From NCBI RefSeq assembly GCF_029582805.1, contig NZ_JAKKUT010000002.1, forward strand, positions 1,637,747 through 1,701,746: a stretch of 64,000 nt of DNA, in the 5' to 3' direction. This DNA comes from Candidatus Synechococcus calcipolaris G9 (GTDB lineage Bacteria > Cyanobacteriota > Cyanobacteriia > Thermosynechococcales > Thermosynechococcaceae). The notes beneath the pieces are model-generated. The model made no database searches, was not told the DNA's origin, and was given only the letters and a program-made list of their open reading frames with translations. How positions within the stretch are numbered: position 1 is the stretch's first letter; each line of letters begins with the position of its first letter. A program made the translations under genes and the position numbers. Positions 53,411-62,663 of this stretch are shown piece by piece.

Positions 53411-54619
53411 CTAATTCGGCTCAATCCGCAGGAGTTGACCATTATTGCGGCTATCCGTTAAAACGTAGAGAAAATCATCGGGGCCTTGGCGTACATCCCG
53501 CACCCGTTGCCCTATGGGTATAGAGGTTTCCCGCAAAACTTGTCCCTGATCATCCAGTTCAATGCGATGAACCTCCTGGGAAACTAATCCCCCCGCAAAG
53601 AGATTGCCCTGCCATCCCCCATGGCGATCGCCCCGGTATAGGGCCAATCCTGAGGGAGCAATGGCGGGAGTCCAAACCACTAAGGGGTCTACCATGCCTG
53701 GTTGAGACGTTTCCGTGGAAATAATCGCCCCTGAATAATCCCGGCTGTGGGTGACAACGGGCCAACCATAATTTTTACCCGGCTCAATTAAATTAAGTTC
53801 ATCCCCCCCCAGGGCCCCATGCTCCGTAGACCATACCCGATCTGTCAGCGGATCGTAGGCTAGTCCTTGACTATTGCGATGGCCATAACTCCACAGTGCC
53901 CCATCCCTATCCCCTCGCCCCACAAAGGGGTTATCTACGGGTATGGAGCCATCCCCATTGATCCGTAAAATTTTGCCGAGATGACTTCGCCGATCTTGGG
54001 CCTGTTCGCGAATTAACGCCCCTGCCAACTGTAGGGGAGCATTGCCCCCATCCCCCACGGACACGAGTAGGGTTTCATCGGGCAACCACAGTAAGCGAGA
54101 ACCAAAGTGCTGCCCTCCGGGTTTAGCGGGGGATACCTCAAAAATGACCTGCCAATCCTCTAGGGACTGCTCCTGAAGGCGGGCCCGGGCTACGGTGGTT
54201 CGATTTGCCGCTGCTGTTCCCTGGGCATAGGTAACGTAAACCCACTGATTTTCGTCAAAGCGAGGATGCAGGGCAATGTCTAACAAACCACCCTGACCCA
54301 ACGCCAACAAATTGGGAATATCGGGAATACCAGCAATGGGTTCGGGTTGCAGTTCTCCGTCTTGAACTAGGCGTAATCGGCCGGGCCGCTCCGTAATCAG
54401 GATGTCCCCGTTGGGTAGCCAGGCCATGGCCCAGGGATGTTCCAGTCCTTGGGCGATCGCCACCAGTTCCCATCCCGGCTCTGGCTGGACAGACATCGTT
54501 GACATTGATTCATTACTAGGAGAATCAACATCCGGGGCTTGGCCATTACTCGAACCAACCCCACAACCCAGCAAGCAGGTGGTGATTAAAACGGCAAGGG
54601 CAATCGACCAACGCACCAT
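53411..54619 (-). CDS. PQQ-type soluble aldose sugar dehydrogenase family lipoprotein
   Basis: A 402-residue beta-propeller protein of the glucose/sorbosone dehydrogenase family. A lipobox (LLGC, about residue 19) marks it as a lipoprotein. Family blocks are GLEHPWAMAWLPNGDILITERPGRL, GGLLDIALHPRF, GSRLLWLPDETLLVSVGDGG, GKILRINGDGSIPVDNPF and SYGHRNSQGLAYDP. Members oxidise aldoses with pyrroloquinoline quinone; no PQQ synthesis genes are in the window, so the cofactor source is unknown. The next gene upstream on the strand is unrelated. Confidence 0.88.
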   Translation of the reverse strand: MVRWSIALAVLITTCLLGCGVGSSNGQAPDVDSPSNESMSTMSVQPEPGWELVAIAQGLEHPWAMAWLPNGDILITERPGRLRLVQDGELQPEPIAGIPDIPNLLALGQGGLLDIALHPRFDENQWVYVTYAQGTAAANRTTVARARLQEQSLEDWQVIFEVSPAKPGGQHFGSRLLWLPDETLLVSVGDGGNAPLQLAGALIREQAQDRRSHLGKILRINGDGSIPVDNPFVGRGDRDGALWSYGHRNSQGLAYDPLTDRVWSTEHGALGGDELNLIEPGKNYGWPVVTHSRDYSGAIISTETSQPGMVDPLVVWTPAIAPSGLALYRGDRHGGWQGNLFAGGLVSQEVHRIELDDQGQVLRETSIPIGQRVRDVRQGPDDFLYVLTDSRNNGQLLRIEPN

Positions 54620-54644
54620 AGACAGAGATAGATTCCGTTATTGA

Positions 54645-55808
54645 TTAACGGATGTACTCTTTGAGGACACTATTCCGGTTGGGATGACGCAGTTTCCGCA
54701 ACGCCTTGGCCTCTATTTGCCGAATCCGTTCCCGGGTGACATTGAACAGTTGCCCAATCTCTTCTAGGGTTTTCATGCGGCCATCATCCAAGCCATAGCG
54801 CAGCTTTAATACATCCCGCTCCCGGGGGCTGAGGGTGCAAAGGACGGTTTCCAGGTCTTCCCGCAGCAAATGTTTGGACACTTGATCTTCGGGGGTCTCG
54901 CCATCGGATTCAATAAAATCCCCCAGGCGCGAATCTTCTTCTTTACCAATGGGGGTTTCTAGGGAGATGGGCAGTTGGGCGGACTTGGCAATGAACCGAA
55001 GTTTCTCAATCGTCATTTCCATGCGATCTGCAATTTCTTCTTCGGTTGGTTTGCGGCCCATTTCCTGGGAGAGGAGTTTTGTGGTCTTTTTAATCCGAGA
55101 AATGGTTTCGTAGAGGTGCACGGGCAAACGAATGGTTCGCGATTGATCGGCGATCGCCCGGGTAATGGCCTGACGAATCCACCAGGTAGCATAGGTGGAA
55201 AATTTATAGCCTTTCTCGTGATCAAACTTTTCGGCAGCGCGAATGAGGCCGAGACTCCCCTCTTGAATCAGATCCTGAAACGAGAGGCCCCGGTTCATGT
55301 ATTTCTTTGCAATGGACACCACCAACCGCAGATTGGACTGCACCATCTTTTCCTTGGCTTTGCGACCCACAAACAGGCGATGGCGAAAGGCGGGGAGGGA
55401 TAACTCCAGTTCTTCGGCCCAACGGCTGGGATGACGCTCTAAATCCTCTGGGTCACAGTCGAGATCCTCACTGAGGCGATCGCGAACCCGTTCCAATTCC
55501 AGTAAGTCGGCAATTTTCCGAGCCAATTCAATTTCTTCATCCGCCCGCAACAGCCGAATCCGACCAATTTCCTGCAAGTACAGTCGGATTGAATCTTCGG
55601 TGTAGTGTTTTTTCTTGGCTTGGGTGCGACGGCGACCGGCTCGAGGTTTACCTGTCTTAGCATCTAGATCGGCATCGTCAAAGTCCTCTGCTTCCTCATC
55701 GTCGGTTTCTGCCTCTACAGTGCCTAAGCCATATTCCGGCAATAAAACAACATCATCAATATTGTTGGCTGCCTGTTCATAAACTTCGAGTACGTTCGCC
55801 TGAGTCAT
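54645..55808 (-). CDS. sigA: RNA polymerase principal sigma factor SigA
   Basis: A 387-residue group 1 sigma factor. Region 1.1 is short and acidic, then region 1.2 ([16 protein letters not shown]), region 2 with [25 protein letters not shown] and [20 protein letters not shown] (2.3-2.4), region 3, and region 4 with [15 protein letters not shown] and [20 protein letters not shown] basic stretch ([15 protein letters not shown]) precedes region 1.2 as in other cyanobacterial SigA proteins. It drives housekeeping transcription. Promoter region 55809-56104 (296 bp) holds no gene. Confidence 0.96.
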   Translation of the reverse strand: MTQANVLEVYEQAANNIDDVVLLPEYGLGTVEAETDDEEAEDFDDADLDAKTGKPRAGRRRTQAKKKHYTEDSIRLYLQEIGRIRLLRADEEIELARKIADLLELERVRDRLSEDLDCDPEDLERHPSRWAEELELSLPAFRHRLFVGRKAKEKMVQSNLRLVVSIAKKYMNRGLSFQDLIQEGSLGLIRAAEKFDHEKGYKFSTYATWWIRQAITRAIADQSRTIRLPVHLYETISRIKKTTKLLSQEMGRKPTEEEIADRMEMTIEKLRFIAKSAQLPISLETPIGKEEDSRLGDFIESDGETPEDQVSKHLLREDLETVLCTLSPRERDVLKLRYGLDDGRMKTLEEIGQLFNVTRERIRQIEAKALRKLRHPNRNSVLKEYIR

Positions 55809-56104
55809 GCCGTTTTCCTCATAATCTCCCTAAGTTCCAATTGCAAATTTGTTCAGCCTGATTGCTGTAGATGATTGACTGACGAATATTGATGACTTGC
55901 ATCCTGGGGGGTGTTGACCCACGCACAGGCTCGGCGATCGTCAGATCGAATTCTACAGAGTTCTGATAACTAATTTAAGCTAAAGCCTAGTTGATTGTAG
56001 CCTTTCTAACAAAACTTGCCCATGAATATGGGGATCTTTTTTTACCTGCATCCTTACCCTATGCACATTTTGTCAACAATTACTAACAATTGCGCAATAA
56101 GTCG

Positions 56105-56554
56105 TTACAATTGTGGCTGCTGATAGCCATAGAAGTCAATGCGATAGTCCACAATTTTGACCCCCGTTTCCGCCTCAATCTTGGCGATCAAATCTGCTGG
56201 AAGTTGAACATGGACATCCAGAATCTTTTCGGTATCTAGGCAATTTACATGGCTATGACTATCGCTAATATTGCCATAGAGGCGGCCGTCGGCCCGTTCC
56301 ACACATTCAATGATGCCCTGCTCAGAAAGTGCGTCAAGGTTTTGGTAAACGGAGGTGTGGCCAATATCCTTGCCCTCTTGGTTAAGGCGATCGTAGATTT
56401 GGCGGGCGGATAAATGATCCTCTGTCTGCCACAGTAATTCTAGAATCGCCCGTCGTTGACGACTTAGACGCATTCCCATTCGCTGGCATTGCTCTAAGGC
56501 ATCGGCTAGGGAGCGGATGGGGGAAAAATTGGTGTCAGAAGATGAACTTAACAC
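56105..56554 (-). CDS. Fur/PerR family transcriptional repressor
   Basis: A 149-residue Fur-family regulator: winged helix (RLSRQRRAILELLWQTEDHLSA; HTSVYQNLDALSEQGI) and dimerisation domain. Metal site residues are visible in SDSHSHVNCLDT, but the paired CxxC motifs of zinc-structured Fur proteins are missing, and the C-terminus reads VDYRIDFYGYQQ. This points to the PerR/FurC-like branch in cyanobacteria, which senses peroxide, but the subtype is not certain. Two direct copies of ATTGATAT upstream may be its operator. Confidence 0.85.
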   Translation of the reverse strand: MLSSSSDTNFSPIRSLADALEQCQRMGMRLSRQRRAILELLWQTEDHLSARQIYDRLNQEGKDIGHTSVYQNLDALSEQGIIECVERADGRLYGNISDSHSHVNCLDTEKILDVHVQLPADLIAKIEAETGVKIVDYRIDFYGYQQPQL

Positions 56555-56587
56555 AAGGCTGGCCTTCGGTATTCGACGTTTTGAATG

Positions 56588-56606
56588 ATTGATATGGTAT
56601 TGATAT
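56588..56606. promoter_or_regulatory. candidate operator of the Fur-family gene
   Basis: ATTGATAT at 56588-56595 and 56599-56606 is a direct repeat with an 11-bp period, one helical turn, 34-52 bp upstream of the regulator's start codon. Fur-like proteins bind AT-rich sites in this position and often repress themselves. Binding is inferred from position only. Confidence 0.35.
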
Positions 56607-56740
56607 TATTAAGTAAGATTAAATCTCATTTACTTTCTAGTACTTTCCTTGTTCTTATATCATAGGGCCGATTTTAGATCATTGGCAGGGGGACACTCAT
56701 TGGTGGGGAAACATTGGTAGGGAAACAAGGTAGCTACTGA

Positions 56741-57031
56741 TTAATCCTCACTACCTTTGTCTGTCGGTTGCCAGAGTAAATAAAATCCCAACAAGGCAAA
56801 TCCCACCGCCGCGATCGCCTTTATAAAGAGGACGGGTAGGAGTTCAGCAGCCCCATTGCCCAGGAGAACCCCCAAGAAACTGGTAAAGACCAGGCCAGCG
56901 GCAACGCCCAAGAAGGCAATGCGGGGCGATCGGGCATTTCCCCCCAAGGTAATGGCGGCCAGTTGACTTTTATCGCCTAACTCCGAGAGAAAGACCACTA
57001 GAAAACTTACACCCAGGAGTTGCCAGTCCAT
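56741..57031 (-). CDS. UPF0016/GDT1 family half-size transporter, second subunit
   Basis: A 96-residue protein with three hydrophobic helices and one copy of the family motif, SELGDKSQLA (E-x-G-D-K-S). Fused members (yeast Gdt1, human TMEM165, cyanobacterial Mnx) have two such halves in one chain and carry Mn2+/Ca2+ across membranes. Here the halves are separate genes 22 bp apart on the same transcript and should form a heterodimer. Confidence 0.85.
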   Translation of the reverse strand: MDWQLLGVSFLVVFLSELGDKSQLAAITLGGNARSPRIAFLGVAAGLVFTSFLGVLLGNGAAELLPVLFIKAIAAVGFALLGFYLLWQPTDKGSED

Positions 57032-57053
57032 CCGAGATTTCTCCGTTCTTACG

Positions 57054-57362
57054 CTAAAGATGCCCCAGATCCCACAGCAGCCATAGGGAAATGCTCAATA
57101 AACTAGCTCCCGTCATGGTTTGCAGGGCTTGGGCCGAAAGTCGCCCCGCCAGCCAACGCCCTAGGGCAATCCCCAACACGCTGGTCATGATCAGGGCAAA
57201 GGCCGCCCCCGTAAAGACGACCCAAGGGGCATGGGACTCCGCCGCCATTAACACAATGGCAATCTGGGTTTTATCGGCAAACTCTGCCAAGAAGATCGTG
57301 ACAAAGGCCGCCAGAAATTCTTTCCAGGGGCCGGAATTGGCAGGCGATGAGTCCTTAGCCAT
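57054..57362 (-). CDS. UPF0016/GDT1 family half-size transporter, first subunit
   Basis: A 102-residue protein with three hydrophobic helices. Its motif is AEFADKTQIA, where Ala replaces the Gly of E-x-G-D-K-T. It precedes the second half-size gene and together they provide the two inverted halves of the family. The likely role is Mn2+ export from the cytoplasm to the thylakoid lumen or periplasm, important for photosystem II; this is inferred from family members. Confidence 0.85.
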   Translation of the reverse strand: MAKDSSPANSGPWKEFLAAFVTIFLAEFADKTQIAIVLMAAESHAPWVVFTGAAFALIMTSVLGIALGRWLAGRLSAQALQTMTGASLLSISLWLLWDLGHL

Positions 57363-57430
57363 GGGCTATCTCTCTACCGGAGTAACGGCCGTATTCTTGA
57401 GAACAACTGGGCCTTGAAAACGATTTGGGG

Positions 57431-57607
57431 TTAGGATTCGTTGGATTCTTCGCTGTTTGCTGCATCACCAGCTTTATTTTCGTTCGTCCGGTTGTCATTA
57501 TGGCTGAACCGCCGACCAAACCGCCCAGAGGAACGCTTCCGAAATTTACGGGCGTAGGCTTGATTACGAAGTGCTTTTTCTTTCTTGGGATTGCGGCGTT
57601 TTGCCAT
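57431..57607 (-). CDS. 58-residue basic protein
   Basis: A short gene missed by a 60-residue cutoff. It begins MAKRRNPKKEKALRNQAYAR and continues KFRKRSSGRFG, a very basic first half (many Lys/Arg), then an acidic Asn/Glu-rich tail (NENKAGDAANSEESNES). GAGGT stands six bases before the ATG. The first half resembles small ribosome- or RNA-associated proteins, but I recognise no family. It is 68 bp upstream of the UPF0016 pair on the same strand. Confidence 0.7.
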   Translation of the reverse strand: MAKRRNPKKEKALRNQAYARKFRKRSSGRFGRRFSHNDNRTNENKAGDAANSEESNES

Positions 57608-57728
57608 GCTTACCTCGGATTGTTGGATTGCCGCTCATAAAAAGAGCAAATTTCCATTATATAGCAGCCCATGGGCCCAAAAAACTGTTTTTTCAGAACT
57701 TTAGATAAAACTAGGGCAAGGTGAGTTC

Positions 57729-60700
57729 TTAATCCTGGGCTTGTTTTGGATCACAGAGGTCTTCTAGCTCGGCATTGACTGTGGGCACTCCGTCAATATC
57801 TAAGGGGGATTCATCCCCAGCAACCTCACAGAGGCTTTTTTCAAGGGGGAGGTTACCTTCTTCTTCACCCTGAAGGATCGTGGCGATATTACCTGGAAAA
57901 GAGAACTCTAGGGAAGGGATAGCACTATCCGCTGGGAATGGAGGGGGGGCAGATGGCTCTAATACAGTGGTACTGATCACTGTTGTACTGGGTTGAACAG
58001 GGCGACTCACCCGATAGAGAAAACCACTGCCACTGAAGCGCGGATTGGTTGGATAGGGGGACTCAAACTGAGCCGATCCTTCTAACCCGCCCAGTTGATC
58101 CAAGTTGGGATCGGTGGAATAGACGAGCCAGCGACCATTGGGTGCTTGAATTGCCAAACTTCCGGCATTGTTTGTGAAATTATTGGCAGCAGCTAGGACA
58201 ACGGCATCTCCCCCCGCCTGCGATCGCACCGGCTGATTCAGGACAATATTGCCATTGAGGGTTTGCAGAAAGACCGATCCACCACTACTAATCCCGGTCG
58301 GGTTCACCGTATCAACCGTGAGTGTGCCATTATTGACCAGACTTAAACTGCCCGTGGTTTCGGCGGCGACGCGATTGATTTGATTATTGGGATTCATGAG
58401 GCTGACATTCCCATTCACCGTCAAGGCTAATCCACCCGTTTGAATGGGTGCCGTTTGGTTGAGATTCCCGCCCGTGGTCAGGTTCAGAATATTGCCATTG
58501 GTATTTACCCCCGCCAAGGTCAGGTCATTGACATCGCGGTAAGTAATAGAGTTCGTGGTATTTGCCGTCAGGGTATTAACATTATTGTTGGCATTTGTCA
58601 GAATCACGGGGCCTGAACCATTCAGTTGTAGGGCATTAGCAGTAATAGGGGCAGATTGGGTGACGGGGCCGCCGCTATTAAAGCCCAAGGTATTATTGCC
58701 AACACTGACCGGGCCAGTAACCTGAATTCCTTGGCTACCAGCACCACCACTTTGAAATGTCACGTTATTCGTGAAGGTGTATCCTTGGGCTGTAACCAGG
58801 CCCGTACCATTGCTACGGCCAAAGTTAATCTGACTAAATTGATTGAAGGCAGGATCATTGAGGAGGTGATCCAGGATAGGGGTCGATAGCTGTAAAGTTC
58901 CGGGGGCCCCATCACCAATCCCCATAGTTGCACTGGGGGTAAGGGGTTGAAGCGTTAGGGTACCGCGTCCCAGTACTTGGACAAATTCTAAATCCATACG
59001 GTCTGCGGCTAGAGTAATATTAGCGGTGCTGTTGATATTGCCGAGAAAACTATCGATGCAGCCACAGGGATTAATAATTCCAATGGCTCCATTGCCACCA
59101 ATGCCTTCTAGGACAAGACTGCCAGACACATTATTGGCGATCGTTGGCATGGCAGGATCCGACTCGCCTAACAAGATGCCATAGTTATCCGTGCCTCCAC
59201 TACCCCCTTGGCCCCGAATAAAGATGTTACCTGTTTCAGTCATAATGCTGGCGATAGGAGCGATGACAACTCCCGGATTATCGTCACCGTTATTGCCCCC
59301 TTGACCTTGAATAGAAATATTGCCACTGATAGTCTCAATTATCGCAAACGGTGAGAGCACAACTCCACCATTAAAGTCATCGTTATCCCCTGCTTGGCCC
59401 TGGAGAGTGACATTGCCAGTGGTGGTCTCAATTACTGTAGAAGGCGTTAGCAAAATTCCGTCATTGAATGTACCGTCATTCCCTCCTTGACCTTGGATAA
59501 AGACGTTGCCGCTCCCCGTCTCAAAAAATGCACCGTCTAGGTACACCCCCGCAGCATCATCAACCCCATCCTGTCCCTGTCCACGCATGGAGATATTGCC
59601 GCCATTGGTTTCAATCCAAGCTCCGGCATAAATACCCGCTCCAAGGGTACCATTGGTTCCCATCGCTGGGATATTAAGTGGATCCAATCCACCCCCCATG
59701 ATCACATTCCCGCCATTGGTGAAAATATTGGTGCAGCAGAGGTAAATGCCACCACCATTTCTATTGCGATCTGAATTCAGGACGACATTGAGGGGGCCAT
59801 CTAAACTTTCGATATCAATGGGATCAATAAAAATATTACCTTCAGCTTGCAGGATTAAGTTAGAGGTTCCTGGCCCAGTTTTAATAATGTCTTCAATAAC
59901 AAAAACATCACCTTCCCCAAGGGCTGTGAGAGTAACATTGCCCGTAAATTCCAAGCCAACAGTACCATTGACTGTACCAACCTCAAGCTCTCCGGCATTA
60001 GTAAACTGAATATCCCCCGTTGTATTCGCTGCCAGGGTCATAATGCTATTGGTGGAGCTATTTAGGGTAAAAGAGCCGCCTCCTAATAATTCCAAGCCTA
60101 CTGCTTGTAAAGTACTACTCCCATCTTGAGTCACATTGCCATTAGCATTCAAAGTAATATTGCCTGTTGCTGTGACAATGCTAGAGTTTGTTAAAGAGAT
60201 GTTGCGATCGGCATTGAAGGTAATATCGCGCAAACCACCGGCAACCCCCGTCACGCTATTGAGGCGAGTATCTTGACCCGCATCAAAGAGAATATTTCCT
60301 GTCCCTGAGGCCACCCCTGAGACGGAATTCAATTCAATATCACGGCCCGCATTAAAGGTAATATCACCAGAGACTGAGGCGACTCCCGCCACCGAGTTAA
60401 TTTGAATGTCGCGATCGGCGTTGTAGGTAATATCCCCTAAGACTGAAACCACCCCGGAGCCAAGACTCATAGTAATGTCGCGATCGGCATTAAGAGTTAG
60501 GCTATTGCCAGATAACCAAGACACTAGAGCAAGATTTTCAAAGGTAATATCCCCATTTCCCCCCATTCCAGTAGTTTCAATAATCAATGAACCCGTATTT
60601 TGCAGGAAAAAATTAATATCCGCTGCACCTAGGGTGTTGGCATTCGTGGGACTAGCACCAATGGGAGTAACATTCCCGCCCTGAATCGTAATGTCATTGG

Positions 60701-62018
60701 GATCAAATAAGAGGGTTCCCGCCTGCCCAAGGGGAGCCGCCAGATCAATCCGATTCGACCACCCCGGCCCAATACTCAGAGTCTCCCGCCCAGAAATTTC
60801 GGCAAAGCCGCCATCGCCTCCTAGTTCACCACCCCGCGCCGATAAAGAACCATTAAATGTGGTGCTATTGTCTGCCCAGGTAATAATCGTGCCGCCATTG
60901 CCTTGGGTCACTGCATTCGCACTCAAGACACTGTTATTGTCGACAAAGGTATTTTGGGCATTGAAACTAGAATCTAAACGCCCCGTGCCTGCCCGTCCCC
61001 CTAGATAATCGCCGCCGCCTAGAATCGTGCCACCCCCCAATTGTCCATCGGCCCGCAGGTTGGCATTGATCACAGCCACGTTTTGACCAAGGACATTAAT
61101 CTGTCCACCAATCCCCGTCGGATTTGATACATCCACCGTGCCACTCACCACCGCAGTGGGGGTATCCATGGGGAGATTAACCTTATTGGGGTCATGAACC
61201 AAGCTAAACGAGCCATCGTCATGATGCACCACACTATTCACCCGTGGACGATCTTCTCCCCCCGTGATCAGTCGGGGCAGATCCACCGCTTCAATCACCC
61301 CATCTTCAGGAATCCGATCCGCTGGAATCTCTAAGCTGAGGATCATTCCTTCCTGGGAAATCCGTACCATTCCCGTTTCTGGAACCGCCTGAATCGTAAT
61401 CCGTCCCCCTGGTGCCGATAGGGTTCCGGTATTAAACACCTGATGCCCCATCAACGTTAAATTCTGCCCTGGGCCAACGGCTAAATTTCCCTCATTAATA
61501 ATAATTCCCGTGCTTAAAAACTCAAATCCAGTGGGGTTGCCAACTAAATTGGTGTAATCATTCATGGCATTGAGATCAAAGATGCCGCCATCAAAGTGTA
61601 CCCGTGAAGCAGTAGAGGCATGGAAGGCTGCGGGCACGTTTAATTGGGCATTGGGGCCAAAGACAATTCCAGCAGGATTGAGTAAATAGAGGTTGCTATT
61701 TCCCCCCATGACTTGAATAAGTCCATTGATATAGCTAACATCGCCACCATTCACGCCAGCGAGAATATTGCGAACGCCGGGATTGGATAAAAAATTGGCA
61801 ATCTGTCCATCATTGAGACCAAACTGCTTAAACAAATGAAAAAGGTTCTGACCATCCTGGGAGAATGCACCGCCACCAATATCAAACTGCTGACCATTCA
61901 CCGTCACAGTGGTACCTGTACCATTAACCGCTGGGGTAATTTGGGCAGTAGTGGGGCGAGGAATAAATACGCTTAAAACAGCAAAAAAGGCGAACCAAGA
62001 GCGGGCAACCTTAAACAT
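57729..62018 (-). CDS. secreted filamentous-haemagglutinin-type adhesin
   Basis: About 1429 residues from ATG at 62018 (MFKVARSWFAFFAVLSVFIP, signal peptide); a TTG at 62033 is also in frame. The N-terminal 260 residues are the two-partner-secretion (TPS) domain: GGGAFSQDGQNLFHLFKQFGL, SNPGVRNILAGVNGGDVSYINGLIQV, SNLYLLNPAGIVFGPNAQLNV. The rest is a long beta-helix rich in Asn, Gly, Thr. Two internal repeat blocks are clear: about residues 500-630 (units like DITFNADRDI and NSVxGVAS) and about 815-1010 (units around GNVFIQGQGGN). It should be exported by an outer-membrane TpsB partner, not in this window, and lie on the cell surface. It has no protease or toxin domain at the C-terminus. Confidence 0.85.
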   Translation of the reverse strand: MFKVARSWFAFFAVLSVFIPRPTTAQITPAVNGTGTTVTVNGQQFDIGGGAFSQDGQNLFHLFKQFGLNDGQIANFLSNPGVRNILAGVNGGDVSYINGLIQVMGGNSNLYLLNPAGIVFGPNAQLNVPAAFHASTASRVHFDGGIFDLNAMNDYTNLVGNPTGFEFLSTGIIINEGNLAVGPGQNLTLMGHQVFNTGTLSAPGGRITIQAVPETGMVRISQEGMILSLEIPADRIPEDGVIEAVDLPRLITGGEDRPRVNSVVHHDDGSFSLVHDPNKVNLPMDTPTAVVSGTVDVSNPTGIGGQINVLGQNVAVINANLRADGQLGGGTILGGGDYLGGRAGTGRLDSSFNAQNTFVDNNSVLSANAVTQGNGGTIITWADNSTTFNGSLSARGGELGGDGGFAEISGRETLSIGPGWSNRIDLAAPLGQAGTLLFDPNDITIQGGNVTPIGASPTNANTLGAADINFFLQNTGSLIIETTGMGGNGDITFENLALVSWLSGNSLTLNADRDITMSLGSGVVSVLGDITYNADRDIQINSVAGVASVSGDITFNAGRDIELNSVSGVASGTGNILFDAGQDTRLNSVTGVAGGLRDITFNADRNISLTNSSIVTATGNITLNANGNVTQDGSSTLQAVGLELLGGGSFTLNSSTNSIMTLAANTTGDIQFTNAGELEVGTVNGTVGLEFTGNVTLTALGEGDVFVIEDIIKTGPGTSNLILQAEGNIFIDPIDIESLDGPLNVVLNSDRNRNGGGIYLCCTNIFTNGGNVIMGGGLDPLNIPAMGTNGTLGAGIYAGAWIETNGGNISMRGQGQDGVDDAAGVYLDGAFFETGSGNVFIQGQGGNDGTFNDGILLTPSTVIETTTGNVTLQGQAGDNDDFNGGVVLSPFAIIETISGNISIQGQGGNNGDDNPGVVIAPIASIMTETGNIFIRGQGGSGGTDNYGILLGESDPAMPTIANNVSGSLVLEGIGGNGAIGIINPCGCIDSFLGNINSTANITLAADRMDLEFVQVLGRGTLTLQPLTPSATMGIGDGAPGTLQLSTPILDHLLNDPAFNQFSQINFGRSNGTGLVTAQGYTFTNNVTFQSGGAGSQGIQVTGPVSVGNNTLGFNSGGPVTQSAPITANALQLNGSGPVILTNANNNVNTLTANTTNSITYRDVNDLTLAGVNTNGNILNLTTGGNLNQTAPIQTGGLALTVNGNVSLMNPNNQINRVAAETTGSLSLVNNGTLTVDTVNPTGISSGGSVFLQTLNGNIVLNQPVRSQAGGDAVVLAAANNFTNNAGSLAIQAPNGRWLVYSTDPNLDQLGGLEGSAQFESPYPTNPRFSGSGFLYRVSRPVQPSTTVISTTVLEPSAPPPFPADSAIPSLEFSFPGNIATILQGEEEGNLPLEKSLCEVAGDESPLDIDGVPTVNAELEDLCDPKQAQD

Positions 62019-62663
62019 GGCAGTGATTCTCAATCCAGATATCTCATTGTAATACCAGTTGTAATATCAGGGAATAATAGATATCTTATTGCCACAACGT
62101 TGTAATAACTTTGTCATAGCATTGTCATAACTGTATTGTTATAACTGGTTTCAACCTAAACCGCAAGTTGTCACATTTCTTTTGCCATCCCATTCATAAA
62201 GAGAGTTAAACGAATCCTTTTTAATACGCTTGCGGGAGCAAATAACGACCAACACCTTCTGATTTCCGACACATCAAGGGAACCTCAATTAACCGGTTTC
62301 TCCAAAGCCTGCCTCAATCGATCAAAATCAAGTCTGATCTCGACAAAAGCCCCTAAAAAGCATCTAAGCAAACCTCTAGTGAAAAGTTCTTAGAGGGCAG
62401 CGATTTTTCGGCATATTTTGTAAGTTCAACAACAGTGGCCTGTCTTCGAGTAGCCGTATTCAATGAATTTGGTTTCGATACAAAAATGATTATTTAATGA
62501 TTCGTAATATATCTCGCCGCAATATATACAAAAAACAAGAAGCATTAACTATTGTTGCAAAGTCTTTCATTTCTTCGACATTTAAGGCTACATTGCAAGT
62601 AACCTTGGGCCTAAATATCTTAGGTTTCAAGGAAATGTCATTTATCTTGAACTCATTTAAATT
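62019..62663. other. gene-free interval between the adhesin and psbA
   Basis: About 640 bp without a supported gene. It must contain two divergent promoters. Near the adhesin end six copies of a TTGTNATA-like motif occur (62047, 62059, 62100, 62111, 62122, 62136). Near psbA I found no clear consensus promoter and no ribosome-binding site within 15 bp of its ATG; the nearest purine block, AAGGAAA, is about 28 bp upstream. Confidence 0.5.
62047..62145. promoter_or_regulatory. iterated TTGT(A/C/T)ATA motif upstream of the adhesin
   Basis: TTGTAATACC, TTGTAATATC, TTGTAATAAC, TTGTCATAGC, TTGTCATAAC and TTGTTATAAC start at 62047, 62059, 62100, 62111, 62122 and 62136. Most are 11-14 bp apart, so they lie on nearly the same face of the helix. 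This is the pattern of a cooperative regulator binding site, 30-130 bp from the adhesin start. Confidence 0.5.

Noticed and set aside
57425-57640. Plus-strand 71-codon frame with hydrophobic segments
   Set aside because: It is antisense to the basic 58-residue gene, which has a good ribosome-binding site and sensible composition.
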